Origin: Nitzschia sp. pyKryTriq1
Taxonomy: Eukaryota > Bacillariophyta > Bacillariophyceae > Bacillariales > Bacillariaceae
Assembly (NCBI GenBank): GCA_956465555.1
Contig: OY101130.1
Location: 992,001 to 1,056,000 of the forward strand
Length of the DNA stretch: 64,000 bases
Direction: 5' to 3'
The notes beneath the pieces are model-generated. The model was not told the DNA's origin, ran no database searches, and worked only from the letters and a program-made list of their open reading frames with translations. The position numbers and the translations under genes are program-made. Below, piece after piece: positions 42,493 through 53,594 of the stretch (position 1 is its first letter; the number at the start of each line of letters is the position of its first letter).

Positions 42493-44435
42493 CCCGAGGA
42501 GACGACGTTGAAGTCCGACGACAACAACGTCCTCTTTCCTCTACAGTGAAGCTCGATGACGTTCGTCTGGAACAAAGGATTATGGAGACGAGCCATCAGT
42601 CGTCACCCGAGAGCGAGAAGAGCGCCGATCATCATCTTGCGGGACGCAATAAGACCCCCTCGGAGTCGTCCTCCTTGTTGGCCGCTTCAAACTATAAAGC
42701 AGCAGGGAGGATGCCACCGGAATCTTTGACAGGAGAAACGGATAGTTCCATCAAGAAGAATGATCGTGAAACCAACGAATTGCATCACGCGAAAGACCCG
42801 ACGAGTCAGAGTAGTAGTGCCCCTACTAGTAGAAAAACTGAAACGTCAACTCATTCCGAACCATCCGAAGCTCTCGTCCTCGGCATATCAACCAAACAAC
42901 AAACAGAAGCTACTAATGAAGTTAGTTCTCCCATCAGCATAACATCTAACAAGGAACGGGGAGACAATGAATATCAAAACGAAAAGGACGGCACTCATGG
43001 TGATGCCAGAGGCAGTACCACTGGAGGTGCTGCTACTACTAGTGTTGGCGACGCTGCGATGCTTTACTATACTGACAATATCGCCGCTGCTTGCGCTGCT
43101 ACCAATGAGGAGCTTCTTGCGGCTGCCCTAGACTTTGATGATGATCAACAAGAAGGAAGAGGAGGAGGAGATGATGAGAGTACTGACGAAGAACAAGGTC
43201 CCCGGGGGCGACGAAGAGGCGCCAAGAGAAGGAGAGGACCACCCAGCACCACCAACAATGCTAGCGGTGGCTTCGATAACACCACTACCACCTCCTCCTC
43301 CACTTTTGTCCTTGTGGATCATTTGCACCGCCGAAACATGGATTTGACCCTAGAAAATGCTCTACTGAAGCAACAGGTGCAGAGGCTGTCTCGCCTCTTA
43401 GAGCTTGCAATGGCAGCAACAAATACTAAGCGAGGAGGAGAACAACAGCAACAACAACAGCAACAACAACAGCAACAGGGTGCACCTTCAGCAGGACGAG
43501 ACGAGATACTACTCGCGGCAACAACGGCAGCATCAGCAGCAAGGAATCGTTCGATGGACGCGTTTCGGCTCCTTGGTGCTACAAGTGGTCGTAGCTTCAC
43601 GCCGCATGATATCTCGTCTTCCTCCTCTCCTGCTGCTGCTCTCGTCACCAGCACCATGGCATCGACCTCTCCTGATGCCGCTGCTCTACTAAACCCACAC
43701 GGTATAAGGACTGCTGGTCTTCTTGGTGGTGGTACGAGATCTAGTAGTACTTCATCACCATCAGTGCTGGCGGGTCCTGCTCTTCTTGGCGGGGGTATGC
43801 TGGCTGGTGCGAACAACAATGACGTTGCCACTCTTTTGGCTCGGCGTTACTATCACCAGCAGCAGCAGCAGCAACAACAACAACAGCGGGAAAATGCTAT
43901 ACTGCTCTCATCTCTGCCAGCTGGAGCTTGGCTTGGAGGAGGAGGAGGAGGAAATGCTACTCCTTTCTTTGCTCCTGCTGGAGGACAACTGCAGCAGCAA
44001 CAACCACCGCAGTCCATCATAATCGAACAGCTTTTGGGTATGTCCTCGTCAACAGGAGCGTCCGGCTTCAACAGCCCTCGAAGAACGAGTAGTACAGCTT
44101 CGTCTAGTATTACCGACAAGAACAACAACGACCGAGGAGTTGCTGCTGCCGCTGCCACTGCCTCCAACCATCGTGGTGTCGTCCAACCACCGCCGCCACA
44201 AGAAGACCAACTCGAGCGGCGGGCCGAACATCATCATGCTGCCGCGGCTTCTGGTGCTGCTGGTGATCATCATTCGATTGTTGATGTTCATGTTCATGTT
44301 GATGTTGCTGAAAGAAACAATCCTAGTAGTGGTAGTAGTAGTAGACAACAAAAATCAAACAAAAAGAAGAGGAAAAAGAAGAATCAAGGAGGAGGAGGTA
44401 CTAGTGATAGTGCTTCCAGCAGGAGTTGCATATAG
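42423..44435 (+). CDS. Q/S-rich nuclear-type protein with leucine-zipper-like helix
   Basis: This single exon gives 670 residues from ATG 42423 (ATG 42474 is an alternative). Most of it is low complexity: Ser/Thr/Glu-rich first third, Gln runs and Gly/Ala runs after 340. A very basic patch (RGRRRGAKRRRG, near 262-273) is a likely nuclear localisation signal. Right after it VDHLHRRNMDLTLENALLKQ starts an amphipathic helix with leucines about every seven residues that could dimerise. The C-terminus is lysine-rich (KKKRKKK). No DNA-binding fold is evident; a transcriptional co-regulator is plausible. Confidence 0.6.
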   Translation: MQLASQKLYAQNTGVAPMNDETTSRGDDVEVRRQQRPLSSTVKLDDVRLEQRIMETSHQSSPESEKSADHHLAGRNKTPSESSSLLAASNYKAAGRMPPESLTGETDSSIKKNDRETNELHHAKDPTSQSSSAPTSRKTETSTHSEPSEALVLGISTKQQTEATNEVSSPISITSNKERGDNEYQNEKDGTHGDARGSTTGGAATTSVGDAAMLYYTDNIAAACAATNEELLAAALDFDDDQQEGRGGGDDESTDEEQGPRGRRRGAKRRRGPPSTTNNASGGFDNTTTTSSSTFVLVDHLHRRNMDLTLENALLKQQVQRLSRLLELAMAATNTKRGGEQQQQQQQQQQQQGAPSAGRDEILLAATTAASAARNRSMDAFRLLGATSGRSFTPHDISSSSSPAAALVTSTMASTSPDAAALLNPHGIRTAGLLGGGTRSSSTSSPSVLAGPALLGGGMLAGANNNDVATLLARRYYHQQQQQQQQQQRENAILLSSLPAGAWLGGGGGGNATPFFAPAGGQLQQQQPPQSIIIEQLLGMSSSTGASGFNSPRRTSSTASSSITDKNNNDRGVAAAAATASNHRGVVQPPPPQEDQLERRAEHHHAAAASGAAGDHHSIVDVHVHVDVAERNNPSSGSSSRQQKSNKKKRKKKNQGGGGTSDSASSRSCI

Positions 44436-44679
44436 TAACTATGACCATCAATCAATCAATCACTGCACATGAGTTGTTGTTGTTGTTTTCTTCATTGTAC
44501 TACTACTAGTAGTAGTATCGGCAAACTTCTATTCGACTGTCTGTCAACATCTATAGAAGTGTCTTGATCATCATCATCATCATCATCATCATTTATTAGT
44601 GGTATTAGTATTATACATTACCAGGCTGGAATGCTCGTGTTCCACACCTGCATCTCATGATTACTTGGCTGTCGTTCTT

Positions 44680-45834
44680 TTACTCGTTACTGTCCGAGGA
44701 GGAGTCTTGCTCAAAATCCGAGTCGTCGTCGTCCGAGTCCGAGGAGTCGTCCGAAGAATCATCATCATCATCATCACTGCCAGCGCTTCTATTATTCTTT
44801 CGTCGCTGTTCAGCAATCATGAGCTCGGGATCCAACAGCAGTTGGACTTGTTTTTGCTGTTTGGCATCCATGGCAAGTCCTGCTTTGGCCAGCGCCGTTT
44901 CCCGACCTTCCACCAGTTCCGTTGCGCATTCTCCGGCCATGTCATACAACTGACTCAATAGAACAGGATTGTTCGCGTTTTGCACTTGGGTCAAGACCTT
45001 GGCAATGCATTGTTCGTACTTGGCAACCGTCTTGTACTCCATATTGTAAAAGGAGGTCCGTTTGACGTAATCTTGTTTCATTTGCGACAAGGCCTGTTTG
45101 AACACCTTGACATTGGATTGGAGCTTGCCTTGGACCATCGTCAAGCCTTCGACGTGATCGAGCAAGTCTTGATAGCTGGCATGTGCACTCGCATTGGCAG
45201 CCTCGAGCTCTTGGTTCTTTTGCTTCAGCAGTTGAATGCCCTTTTTGAGTCCCTTCATTTCTTCTCGTAATCGAGCATTGTCTTCTCTCAAGTAGCTGAT
45301 AATCTTGGTCGTTTCCAAGACTTGGCCATCGTACTTTGTAGTGTCTTTGTTCAGCAATGGACCAAATTTGGAAAAGAGTGCCTCGCGAACCTCCGATTTC
45401 GCATTCCGGAGCTGATCTTGATACTCTTCCTGGTCCTTGACGCGCTGTGCTTCGAGCCACTTGAGGCGTTTTTGTGCCTGTTGGATTTCTTCCTGCATAC
45501 TGCTGATGACCGTGCTGCTGCTGCTGCTGCTGCTAGTAGTCTTCTTAGTGCCAGTCTTGGTCTTCTTTTTGGTGGTAGTACCGGCGGTATCAGTAGCACT
45601 ATCGGTAGCAGTCGTCTTCTTCTTAGTACTGCTCATGAGCTTTGTTCCTTTGAGTGCCTTTGCCTTTGCCTTTACCTTGACAGGAGTGGGGGAGGCAGGA
45701 TCGACCCAGCTGAAACTGCTGTTCAAATCTTTTTGCATCGATTGCTGGTCGACTTGCACAAAGTCCGACACTCCGGTAGGAGATTTCATTTTCAATATCG
45801 CCGCAGAGGGGGCAGAAGAAGAAGAAGCGGGCAT
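44680..45834 (-). CDS. Coiled-coil protein with Lys/Thr-rich head and acidic tail
   Basis: This single exon of 384 residues has a Lys/Thr/Ser-rich disordered region up to residue 110, then long coiled coil (about 112-270: MQEEIQQAQKRLKWLEAQRV, later LREDNARLREEMKGLKKGIQ). A helical domain ends with GECATELVEG, and the tail is a run of Asp, Ser and Glu. The pattern resembles structural or centrosome/basal-body proteins but matches none I can name. It is convergent with the Q-rich gene. Confidence 0.65.
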   Translation of the reverse strand: MPASSSSAPSAAILKMKSPTGVSDFVQVDQQSMQKDLNSSFSWVDPASPTPVKVKAKAKALKGTKLMSSTKKKTTATDSATDTAGTTTKKKTKTGTKKTTSSSSSSSTVISSMQEEIQQAQKRLKWLEAQRVKDQEEYQDQLRNAKSEVREALFSKFGPLLNKDTTKYDGQVLETTKIISYLREDNARLREEMKGLKKGIQLLKQKNQELEAANASAHASYQDLLDHVEGLTMVQGKLQSNVKVFKQALSQMKQDYVKRTSFYNMEYKTVAKYEQCIAKVLTQVQNANNPVLLSQLYDMAGECATELVEGRETALAKAGLAMDAKQQKQVQLLLDPELMIAEQRRKNNRSAGSDDDDDDSSDDSSDSDDDDSDFEQDSSSDSNE

Positions 45835-46974
45835 GGTGGTGGTTTTGGTCGACTAGTAGTAGTATTACTTGCTTATTTGAGTGATGTGCAGGAGTATTGT
45901 AATAATCTAAAGGGTCATCTCTGGTAGAGGAATAGAGAAAGAGGGAAGAACCGCAAGAGAAGAAAAAAAGTGAGAAAACACATTAGCAAACAACGACGCC
46001 AAAGTAGTAGCGATCTTTTCAGCCGCTACCGACATCATGTACCGTATCAGGCATCGCATAACACGATTGATTGACTATGCGTTGAGGTGGAGGGATGCTC
46101 AATAAGATTTATGGCTCGAGTCTTGATTGCCGCACTGGAAAGGCTATAATCATTTCCATGCTATTTAATGAAACATGTTAAAGCGGATCGTGGGGGGTCT
46201 TGGGGGGCATGAGTCAAATGACAAATCGTACATGCAAATGACCCTTGTTTATAACGGATTGAACACAAAAAGCACGTCAATATTTTGCTTTCCAGCGCCA
46301 GACCCTTTCCATTGTCCTTAAAGCGAATGCTTTGTTCTACAGTGCTTCACGAGTCCTCCGTAACGACACGTCTTATCATGTATCATATATGCCTGCGTCA
46401 GGCAGGCCAAGACAATAACTGCCCGCCGGCCGGCCATCACTTGTCCACCGTACAAGTACCATGACCGTATACGCTACGTGGTACCAGTACAGAACAAGAA
46501 CCAGTGCGAAGTTCAAAGTCTTTCCTTCTTCCCTCTTGCTCGCGTCCATTCGCGCGCACAAAACTCAAAACTGCATTGAACCAAACGTAACGACGGCTGA
46601 ATGACTGACGTGTAAAGTCGAGTCAGTCGACGAGTTGACGACGGCCGGCGACGGACGGGCGACGACGAAGACGACGAGGAGCGATGACGACGACTCCTCG
46701 ACTGACTGACGACGATCCTCCACAACGCCAGGGCGGGGTAGTACTGTAAATACGACTCTCGAGGATAGAAAACGAGCTGCTCGACTAATACTATACTCAC
46801 TCTCACCGGGGGTCAAAGCTATGTCATCTCCCAGGTCGTATATGGTGCTGCACTCGACTCTAATAGCGTAGTGTAGATAGTTCTACTTTATCATGGTGCT
46901 GGTTTGGTTCTTGTTCTTGTTGTCATCCTGCCTGCTCCCCACCGGCGGCGCTCAGCAGTAATCATCATCAGGAG
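45835..46974. other. Intergenic spacer with GAC-rich stretch
   Basis: 46615-46720 is rich in GACGA/CGACG triplets, including TCGAGTCAGTCGACGAG. The frames across it are chance products of that bias. Nothing else was recognised. Confidence 0.4.
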
Positions 46975-49650
46975 TTAATCGTCATCTTGAGTTGCCAGCC
47001 GTTCCCCTTCAAGAAGGGACTTGGAGTCCGCTGTTGATGTTGTTGTCGCACAATCACTATTTTGGTCGTCGCCGCCCCCGCCGCCATCATCATCACGACT
47101 ACTACTAGCACGACGACTCATCATGACGATAGATGATGAGGATGATGAAGAAGAACAAACAGATGCCAACAAATCATCGTCATCATTCTTCCATCTCGCC
47201 ATAGTATTGCTATCATTGTTGTCAATGCCATGCTTTTGAGACGGAGGGGGAGACTTTAGTCTTGATGTCGCGGCTGCTGCTCCTTGTTTCCGTGGTGAAG
47301 ATCTTCGATCGGGAGAGTTAGCAATACTGCCAGCAGTACCGGTACTGGTAGTATTGCTCAACAGTGGTTGGCGCAACTGATCCAACAACGAATCATCATC
47401 ATATTGTTTTCTTGTCGTTGCTGCTGCACCCCTAGTTCTAGAACTAGAAGGATCGGGCGGGGAAGGTGCCTCACCACCAATATCATGATCCGACCCCAGT
47501 CCCTTCGCCCAACGATTTCTCCAAGAAGAAGCACTCCTTGGATTAGCATTCAAAGGAGAATCATCCTCGTTCGTCCTCGCCTCCTCCTCATCTTCATCAT
47601 CATCATCTTCTTCTTCTTCTTCGTGCGATTCTGCTGCCACTGCTGTTGGATTGTTGTTGTTGTGCCACCAGACTGAAGGAGAGAGAGACCAACGACGAGA
47701 CGACGTTGAGGATGATGGATGAAGTAACATCCTCCTGGAAGGATCCTCGGGATCAAATGCATCATCATCATCGTCGTCCTCCTCGTGGTCCAAACTAGTA
47801 CTGCCACCAACACCAACACCAACACCAAAACCACCGGTAGTAGTAGTAGTAGTTTCATAAATGTCAATTTCTTCGGGAGGGAGTTCCGCAGGCATGGAAG
47901 CTCCATACAACGATCTGACACTGACATCTTGAGTCCATTCATGGACCAAGGCGGAAGCTGTGGAACTGGCACGTCGATGGTGCCGAGTCAATGCAAAGGG
48001 AGGACGGCGTACTGGAGGTGTTGCTGGAATCGCAGTCGCCGTCAAAGTAGCACTATTCGGAGACGTATTAGCAGCAGCGGTTGTTGGGCGTGGTACTACT
48101 AGTTGGAAGGTTTGGTTGTCTCTTGACGATAATTCGTGAGGATGGTCGTGATGGTCGGATGCTGGTGGTGTCTTGCTGGTGCTGCTGGTCGTATCTTCTT
48201 TCCGAGAAGTAGAAATACTTGGGTCAATCGGTGTAGTAGCAGCAGCAGCAGCAGCAGCTGCTGGTGCTGGAGCTGGAGCTGGACCAAACGAGGACTGGAC
48301 CAACTCGTACAGTTGTTGCTTGGATATAGCCGAGTTCAAGATGGACGCACGGGGTAGCGCAAACTCGAAATCTCCTGCCGACGCCATGGTATCGACACTT
48401 TCGAATCGACGGTGCTGATGTTTTTGTTGTTGACCATGAGGCCAATGCCTTGTTGGCGACGAGGATGAAGCCTGACGTGCTGCTGGTGCTGCAGGCGTAC
48501 CATCCGAATCACGACGCGTTCGAGGAGAGGATACTAGTAGTACCTCACTTGGTTCCGATGGACGAATCATCGTCGGCCCTCTCCCCTCTTCATCATCATC
48601 ATCTCCCTGATGATCTTGTTGATGTTGTTGTTCTTGTTGTTGTCTACTTCTTTGTCTTTGTCGGTATTGCCTTGCCACAATATCCTCGTCCCCGCCAGGT
48701 GAAAAATTATTTGGATGATTCGGGCGTCGTTGACGATGCAATGCCCGAAGCAATAAGGAAGCTTGTAATCCACTGGGTAACAATTGCTGTTCCAATCGTT
48801 GTGGTAATATGGGAGTTTGTGCCATGGCTCCCGTTTGTAAAATCAATCGACCCAAGGCCGATAAGGGAATGACAATGGCCCCCAAAAACAAGGACAAGAT
48901 CCCGATGACGAGTATCCAAGACAGGGGTCCGATGTGCACCAATTCCAACACAAACATTCCGCTCCACAAGAGAAAAATATACAGACTGGCCACGACGAGT
49001 CGGGGTGGTAAGCTCATGGCGTATTGTCCCAAACTGCTCCGCAAGACACAATGAGCATTGGCATCCGATATAGCCGAAATCATACACCAGAGAGTAAAGG
49101 TCGCAATCAATCCCATGAGTGTGACAAAAATATCCAATAACAGAATCAATCCGATCCAAAATTTGAGTGGAGGAATCATGGCAGATATTGTGGATGCCGA
49201 TGGCAGAGGAAGTGCACTCGAGGAGGCGGCCGAAAAGAAAAAGAAGAACAACGAGGAGTCGGCGTCGGCGTCGGAGTCGAAGATACTGCTGCTGCTGCTG
49301 CTGCTTTCTCCTCCTCCACCAGCTGCTCCGTGCTGGTCGCCGCTCCCTAGTAATGATTTTCGTAGATCCGCAAGTTCTTGGGAGGAATTGAAAAAGACAT
49401 TGATACAGGCCGTCAGTAGAAGCGATAGCAGTACCATATTACTGGAATACTGTCCCGTAATATACTGCTTGAGATGGGCTCCATCGGGTTTGGCCCATGC
49501 GACATGTTTTTGCCACAGGGACGAGTGATTGATCGTCACCAAATACTCCAAAGGACTTAGCAGCAGCCGCAACGTCAAGGAAGAATAAGGAATACTACTG
49601 TTGGTATTGTGGCGGTGGTGATGTTGTTGTTGTTGTTGTTGTTGTGCCAT
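46975..49650 (-). CDS. Multi-pass membrane protein with long disordered tail
   Basis: This single exon of 891 residues has a Gln/His-rich start and then about five hydrophobic segments: near 71-88, 164-190 (FWIGLILLLDIFVTLMGLIA) and three packed in 213-265 (YIFLLWSGMFVLELVHIGPL then ILVIGILSLFLGAIVIPL). The remaining 600 residues are low complexity with Ser, Asp/Glu, His and Thr runs and are probably cytosolic. The region between the first two helices has a Gly/Ser/Asp-rich insert and an FFFFFF run. I cannot assign a family. Confidence 0.62.
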   Translation of the reverse strand: MAQQQQQQQHHHRHNTNSSIPYSSLTLRLLLSPLEYLVTINHSSLWQKHVAWAKPDGAHLKQYITGQYSSNMVLLSLLLTACINVFFNSSQELADLRKSLLGSGDQHGAAGGGGESSSSSSSIFDSDADADSSLFFFFFSAASSSALPLPSASTISAMIPPLKFWIGLILLLDIFVTLMGLIATFTLWCMISAISDANAHCVLRSSLGQYAMSLPPRLVVASLYIFLLWSGMFVLELVHIGPLSWILVIGILSLFLGAIVIPLSALGRLILQTGAMAQTPILPQRLEQQLLPSGLQASLLLRALHRQRRPNHPNNFSPGGDEDIVARQYRQRQRSRQQQEQQHQQDHQGDDDDEEGRGPTMIRPSEPSEVLLVSSPRTRRDSDGTPAAPAARQASSSSPTRHWPHGQQQKHQHRRFESVDTMASAGDFEFALPRASILNSAISKQQLYELVQSSFGPAPAPAPAAAAAAAATTPIDPSISTSRKEDTTSSTSKTPPASDHHDHPHELSSRDNQTFQLVVPRPTTAAANTSPNSATLTATAIPATPPVRRPPFALTRHHRRASSTASALVHEWTQDVSVRSLYGASMPAELPPEEIDIYETTTTTTGGFGVGVGVGGSTSLDHEEDDDDDDAFDPEDPSRRMLLHPSSSTSSRRWSLSPSVWWHNNNNPTAVAAESHEEEEEDDDDEDEEEARTNEDDSPLNANPRSASSWRNRWAKGLGSDHDIGGEAPSPPDPSSSRTRGAAATTRKQYDDDSLLDQLRQPLLSNTTSTGTAGSIANSPDRRSSPRKQGAAAATSRLKSPPPSQKHGIDNNDSNTMARWKNDDDDLLASVCSSSSSSSSIVMMSRRASSSRDDDGGGGGDDQNSDCATTTSTADSKSLLEGERLATQDDD

Positions 49651-51445
49651 GATGTTTCAGACCATCCAGCCAGCAACCAACAACAATAAAGCCACACCTT
49701 GTGTTTTTGTGGAAAATCTTTTGTGGAGTCTGGAGTGTTTTCTCGGCTGGCTTTTCTCTCTATGTAGTAGTAGTTGAGTACAGTACGTTCTACTACAATT
49801 ATCATCTATTGGGGGATTTCGTGGGAAGCAGGCGGGAACGACGACGCGGAGACGACGATGAGATGACGTGTTGTCAGTTGGCGGGGAGCGACACTCCGTT
49901 TTACTTGGTACAGTACGTATCCAAATTTATCCCCCCTTTCGTCGCTTGTTTCGAAGCGCAGTTCAGACTACATATGTTTAGAGATACCGGTAGAAGTAGT
50001 AGTCATGTCGACGAGGAAGATGTGGGTTTCCAGCCTACCAAGCCGAAAGAGTTGTTGCTGGGCCTGCTGCTGCACGAGACGATGGGATCTTTGCTATTCA
50101 TAGCTAATAGTACTGCATGTGTTCTTTCAGCTATTCATACTGCATGTGTTACTGCAGTAAGTGTAGAAGTACTACCGGTACGAGTTACGTACTGTACAAA
50201 CACAGTGAGAATATGCTCCAAGCGAGGTCTTTGACGAGGTCTCCTGCAAGGTGGGCGGAGATCGAGCGCGCGCTTCAATTTCACGTGTTTTGGCGCGACG
50301 AGGAGTTTGAGTTCTCATAATCCAAACCCTCGCTTCTGTTTTTGCGTTTCTTTGCGTTTTAGAGGAAGTTATTGCCTGTACTGGTACAGCAATCGTCAAA
50401 GCATCCTCATCGTAGAATAACAAAGCGACGATGAACAAGAACTTGCTATCAACAAAACAATAAAAGAAAAAGAAAAAGAAAAAGTACTAGTAGAGTGGTA
50501 ACAATGAGGAGATGATGATGATAATGATACCGCTTATTTTACTTCCAGCGATCATATTGAACAACGCTGTGTTTGTGGCAGTCACAATGTTCCTCGTTGC
50601 AGGAGTCCTGGATGATGCAAACGAAATTCTCGAGGAAGATGTGCTCTTCACGATCCTCGTCCTTGGAGAGAGACGGCGAGGTGGTCGTGCTGCTGGTGGA
50701 GAAGGAAATCTGGTGACGCCGCCGCTCCGCCCCCACCAGCAGCAGCACCAGCACCAGGAGCGGCGGCGGCACATTTTTACCGAACCAGACCATCCATTGC
50801 TTCGAACCTTCTTGCCCGTTGTTGTCATTTCGGCGACTTCCCCCTCGGGATCGTTACCACCGGTTGTTCGTCTTGACCATGCCAATAATGTTGGTGGATG
50901 ATAATATGGTGCTGCTGGGGGCAGGGATCTGGTGGTTGTTGAAAGTCCTCCTCCTCGTCGTCAGGAGAGGAGAAGAATAGTGATCGCTCGTCAAGAATAT
51001 CTGTTGGTGTTCTTTGAAAGGCGGAGACTGGACGAAGAAGCTGCTGTTGAATCCTTCCCATTGCATCCACCACCGACCTAATAGCTCTAGTATGTATTAC
51101 CAATAAGTCGTCGACCCTCCCGAAGCTTTTGTGGGAATGGGAACACACAACTACTAATACCGGTACCCACCACTCATGCAGCATCACCGAGATGATTGAT
51201 TCATTCGACTGCTTTAGCCTACAGTCGCACTAAAAGCACGCACGCACGCGATGACACAAAATTCCAAATCCGCAAATCCAAAAATATATAGTACAAAAGC
51301 GATATCATATGACGCGGACCTGCGACCTTATTAGTCATCATGATCAGGATCATCATGTTGTGGTATTGCCGCTGATCTCTTTTATCACGGTCTACTCTAG
51401 AGTAGCTAGACTCAGCCGCCCGCATTAGTCAATCATCATAACCGT
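49651..51445. other. Intergenic, with a doubtful small gene at 50825-51187 (minus)
   Basis: The minus frame at 50825-51187 gives 120 residues with a hydrophobic stretch (WVPVLVVVCSHS) and a helical part (RVDDLLVIHTRAIRSVVDAM) that look protein-like, but the overlapping plus frame at 50512-50901 also has a hydrophobic start, and I could not decide between them. The rest shows (GAAAAA)n near 50461-50485 and scattered ACCGGTA sites. Confidence 0.3.
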
Positions 51446-53269
51446 ATGATTATTCGCAAGGCACTTATTGTTGGTTATTTTGGCTGCATCAGGTATTCTT
51501 CCTCCGTTGCAAGAAGAATAAGGTACAACTTATTATTGTACTACCCGTCAGCAGTACTACCGGTACATCATCACCAGTGCCATACTCGTCTTTATTTGTC
51601 CAACAAGAACAAGGACAACAACAGCAGCAACAACACCAACATGAGCAAAGTTCCACAAGATGGCACGTCATTTCGATTCTTTTCCTCCCATAATATTCCC
51701 TTGAAGCCCCTTCTCCTCAAAGACGAAGAACTGGTCGCCGCGGAATCCTGGCCACCTCGATCGGGGGATGCCTTCGATTGGACAGTGCCCACTAATGTGG
51801 CATACCAAGAAGCCGATACGAGTAGCGGTGATGATGATGATGATGATGATCATGATGAGGATGATGATAATGGCTACAGTAATAATAGTGACAATCAGCA
51901 CAATCCGCACAAGTTTACTCCGTTATTCGCCAATGCAAGGTCCAAACTCGATTATTCGTACCACAAGAATCCCGAGCGACCACGCCAAATCTTTCAAGAT
52001 GCTATTTTACGTCGGGTTTTGGATGCCGTCGGAAAAGAAGAAGAATCAATTATTGCCAAGGGCAATGAAAATCAAGCCACAACAACAACAACAAAGATGA
52101 CGGAACCATCAACATCATCATCAACAACAACAACAGCATCATCATCTTCTCGTCGAGCAGTGGGCCGCCCCTGGATTGTCTTTACCGCCGGTGCCATGGG
52201 TGCCGGGAAATCTTATGTTTTGAGTCAATTGTATCAACAAGGTCTCTTTCCATTGGATGACTTTGTCAAGATTGATCCTGATATGATCAAGACGGAACTT
52301 CCTGAAATGGCGGGGTATCAAGAATACATTCGACGAGCTACAACGAAAACGAAAACAACAACGAAAATGAAAACGAAAACGACCGCCGCCACTCAAGTCC
52401 ATCGAGAATCGACACAACTTGCCGATATCTTGTTTGAACATGCCTTGACCCAAGGCCTTTCCATCTTGGTCGATGGATCGTTACGTGATGTTGATTGGTA
52501 TCGATATCTCTTGACCAAGCTACGAATAGAGCATTCTCCCCATTCTTATCGATTCATGATTTTATATGTATCCGCGACCGAACCCGTCATTCGGGAACGA
52601 GCGCAACATCGAGCCAAATCGACGGGACGGGAAGTTCCGGAAGATCTCCTCCAAGCCTCCATGGAACAGGTTCCAAAATCGGTCCAAGCCTTGCAATCCT
52701 TGACGGATATTACTGTGGAAATCAGTAACAATGATGATGAGCCATTGACTCTCAAAGTACTGTATCAACAACAAGACAAACACAGCAACAGCAACAACAA
52801 CAACAACAAAGCAGGAGGAGGAGGAGGAGGAGGAGGAGGAGAACAAGAACAAGAACATGAACATGAACATGAACATGAACAAGAACAAGAAGAAGGAAAA
52901 CTCGACGTCGAAGATTGGGACTGGTTTGCCGATTTGTGGGAGCCAGACGAGGAGGAAGAGGAAGAAGAAACGTCTATTCCAAAAGAAGATGAGGAGAATC
53001 CCACCGCTCAGCCACGCCAAAGTGTTCGCCAAATAAGTAGTGTCAGAAAGAGCACTCGTCCTTGCATGGTACAGATGGTATGCCGCATGGCCTCGGCCTT
53101 TGATGATGCCGAACAGCACCAAGCCGCTCGTTCCATTTGGGCCAAGGCGTATCCACGCATGTGTCCGCGTTGTGCCGTAGCCTGTGATGGACAGTGTGGA
53201 ATTTGTATTCATGACAAGCATCTTTGTGCGTGTGAGATTTGCAAGCAGCCTCCTGAATTATACCGGTAG
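51446..53269 (+). CDS. Zeta-toxin-family P-loop kinase with C-terminal cysteine cluster
   Basis: This single exon of 607 residues starts at ATG 51446. The N-terminal 50 residues are basic and hydrophobic without acids, like a mitochondrial presequence. An acidic, low-complexity region precedes the kinase-like domain: Walker A GAMGAGKS near 248-255, KIDPDMIKTELPEM, and LVDGSLRDVDWY with ILYVSATEP. This is the zeta-toxin/UDP-GlcNAc-kinase-like fold, which occurs as an intact domain in many eukaryotic algae. The C-terminus carries CPRCAVACDGQCGICIHDKH and CACEICKQ, eight cysteines with C-x2-C pairs that probably bind zinc. The frame is complete and looks like a working host gene; substrate unknown. 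Confidence 0.75.
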   Translation: MIIRKALIVGYFGCIRYSSSVARRIRYNLLLYYPSAVLPVHHHQCHTRLYLSNKNKDNNSSNNTNMSKVPQDGTSFRFFSSHNIPLKPLLLKDEELVAAESWPPRSGDAFDWTVPTNVAYQEADTSSGDDDDDDDHDEDDDNGYSNNSDNQHNPHKFTPLFANARSKLDYSYHKNPERPRQIFQDAILRRVLDAVGKEEESIIAKGNENQATTTTTKMTEPSTSSSTTTTASSSSRRAVGRPWIVFTAGAMGAGKSYVLSQLYQQGLFPLDDFVKIDPDMIKTELPEMAGYQEYIRRATTKTKTTTKMKTKTTAATQVHRESTQLADILFEHALTQGLSILVDGSLRDVDWYRYLLTKLRIEHSPHSYRFMILYVSATEPVIRERAQHRAKSTGREVPEDLLQASMEQVPKSVQALQSLTDITVEISNNDDEPLTLKVLYQQQDKHSNSNNNNNKAGGGGGGGGGEQEQEHEHEHEHEQEQEEGKLDVEDWDWFADLWEPDEEEEEEETSIPKEDEENPTAQPRQSVRQISSVRKSTRPCMVQMVCRMASAFDDAEQHQAARSIWAKAYPRMCPRCAVACDGQCGICIHDKHLCACEICKQPPELYR

Positions 53270-53594
53270 TAGTCTGGACTTTGGTATCCCTACTACAGTA
53301 CAATAATAGAATTAATAGTTCTTGTACCCAATCCCAAATTCATCATTCGTTCCAAAATGAGAACAAGATACAGTACTCATAAAACAAACTAATATAAATC
53401 TACATATTCGAAATTGATGTGCGGTGAACATTTCTCTGAAGAGTCCGATGTCGTCGTGTTGACTGAATTCAAGTACCATCAGGCGGTAGTACCGCCACAC
53501 TACCAGCTAGGAAGAATTGGTTCGAGTGCTGCTGGCCTACGTGGGTCTTCTGTTTTGCTGTTTTTGAATAACCTTCAGTCTCGTGTATGTTTTT
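53270..53594. other. Spacer between convergent genes
   Basis: The spacer is 325 bp with no gene. Confidence 0.45.

Noticed and set aside
46615-46720. GAC-rich stretch as a coding repeat
   Set aside because: All frames follow the triplet bias on both strands and none has a start or stop context of a gene.
50512-50901. 129-codon plus frame with hydrophobic start as a secreted protein
   Set aside because: It competes with an equally plausible minus frame and contains no family signal; mentioned only as doubtful.
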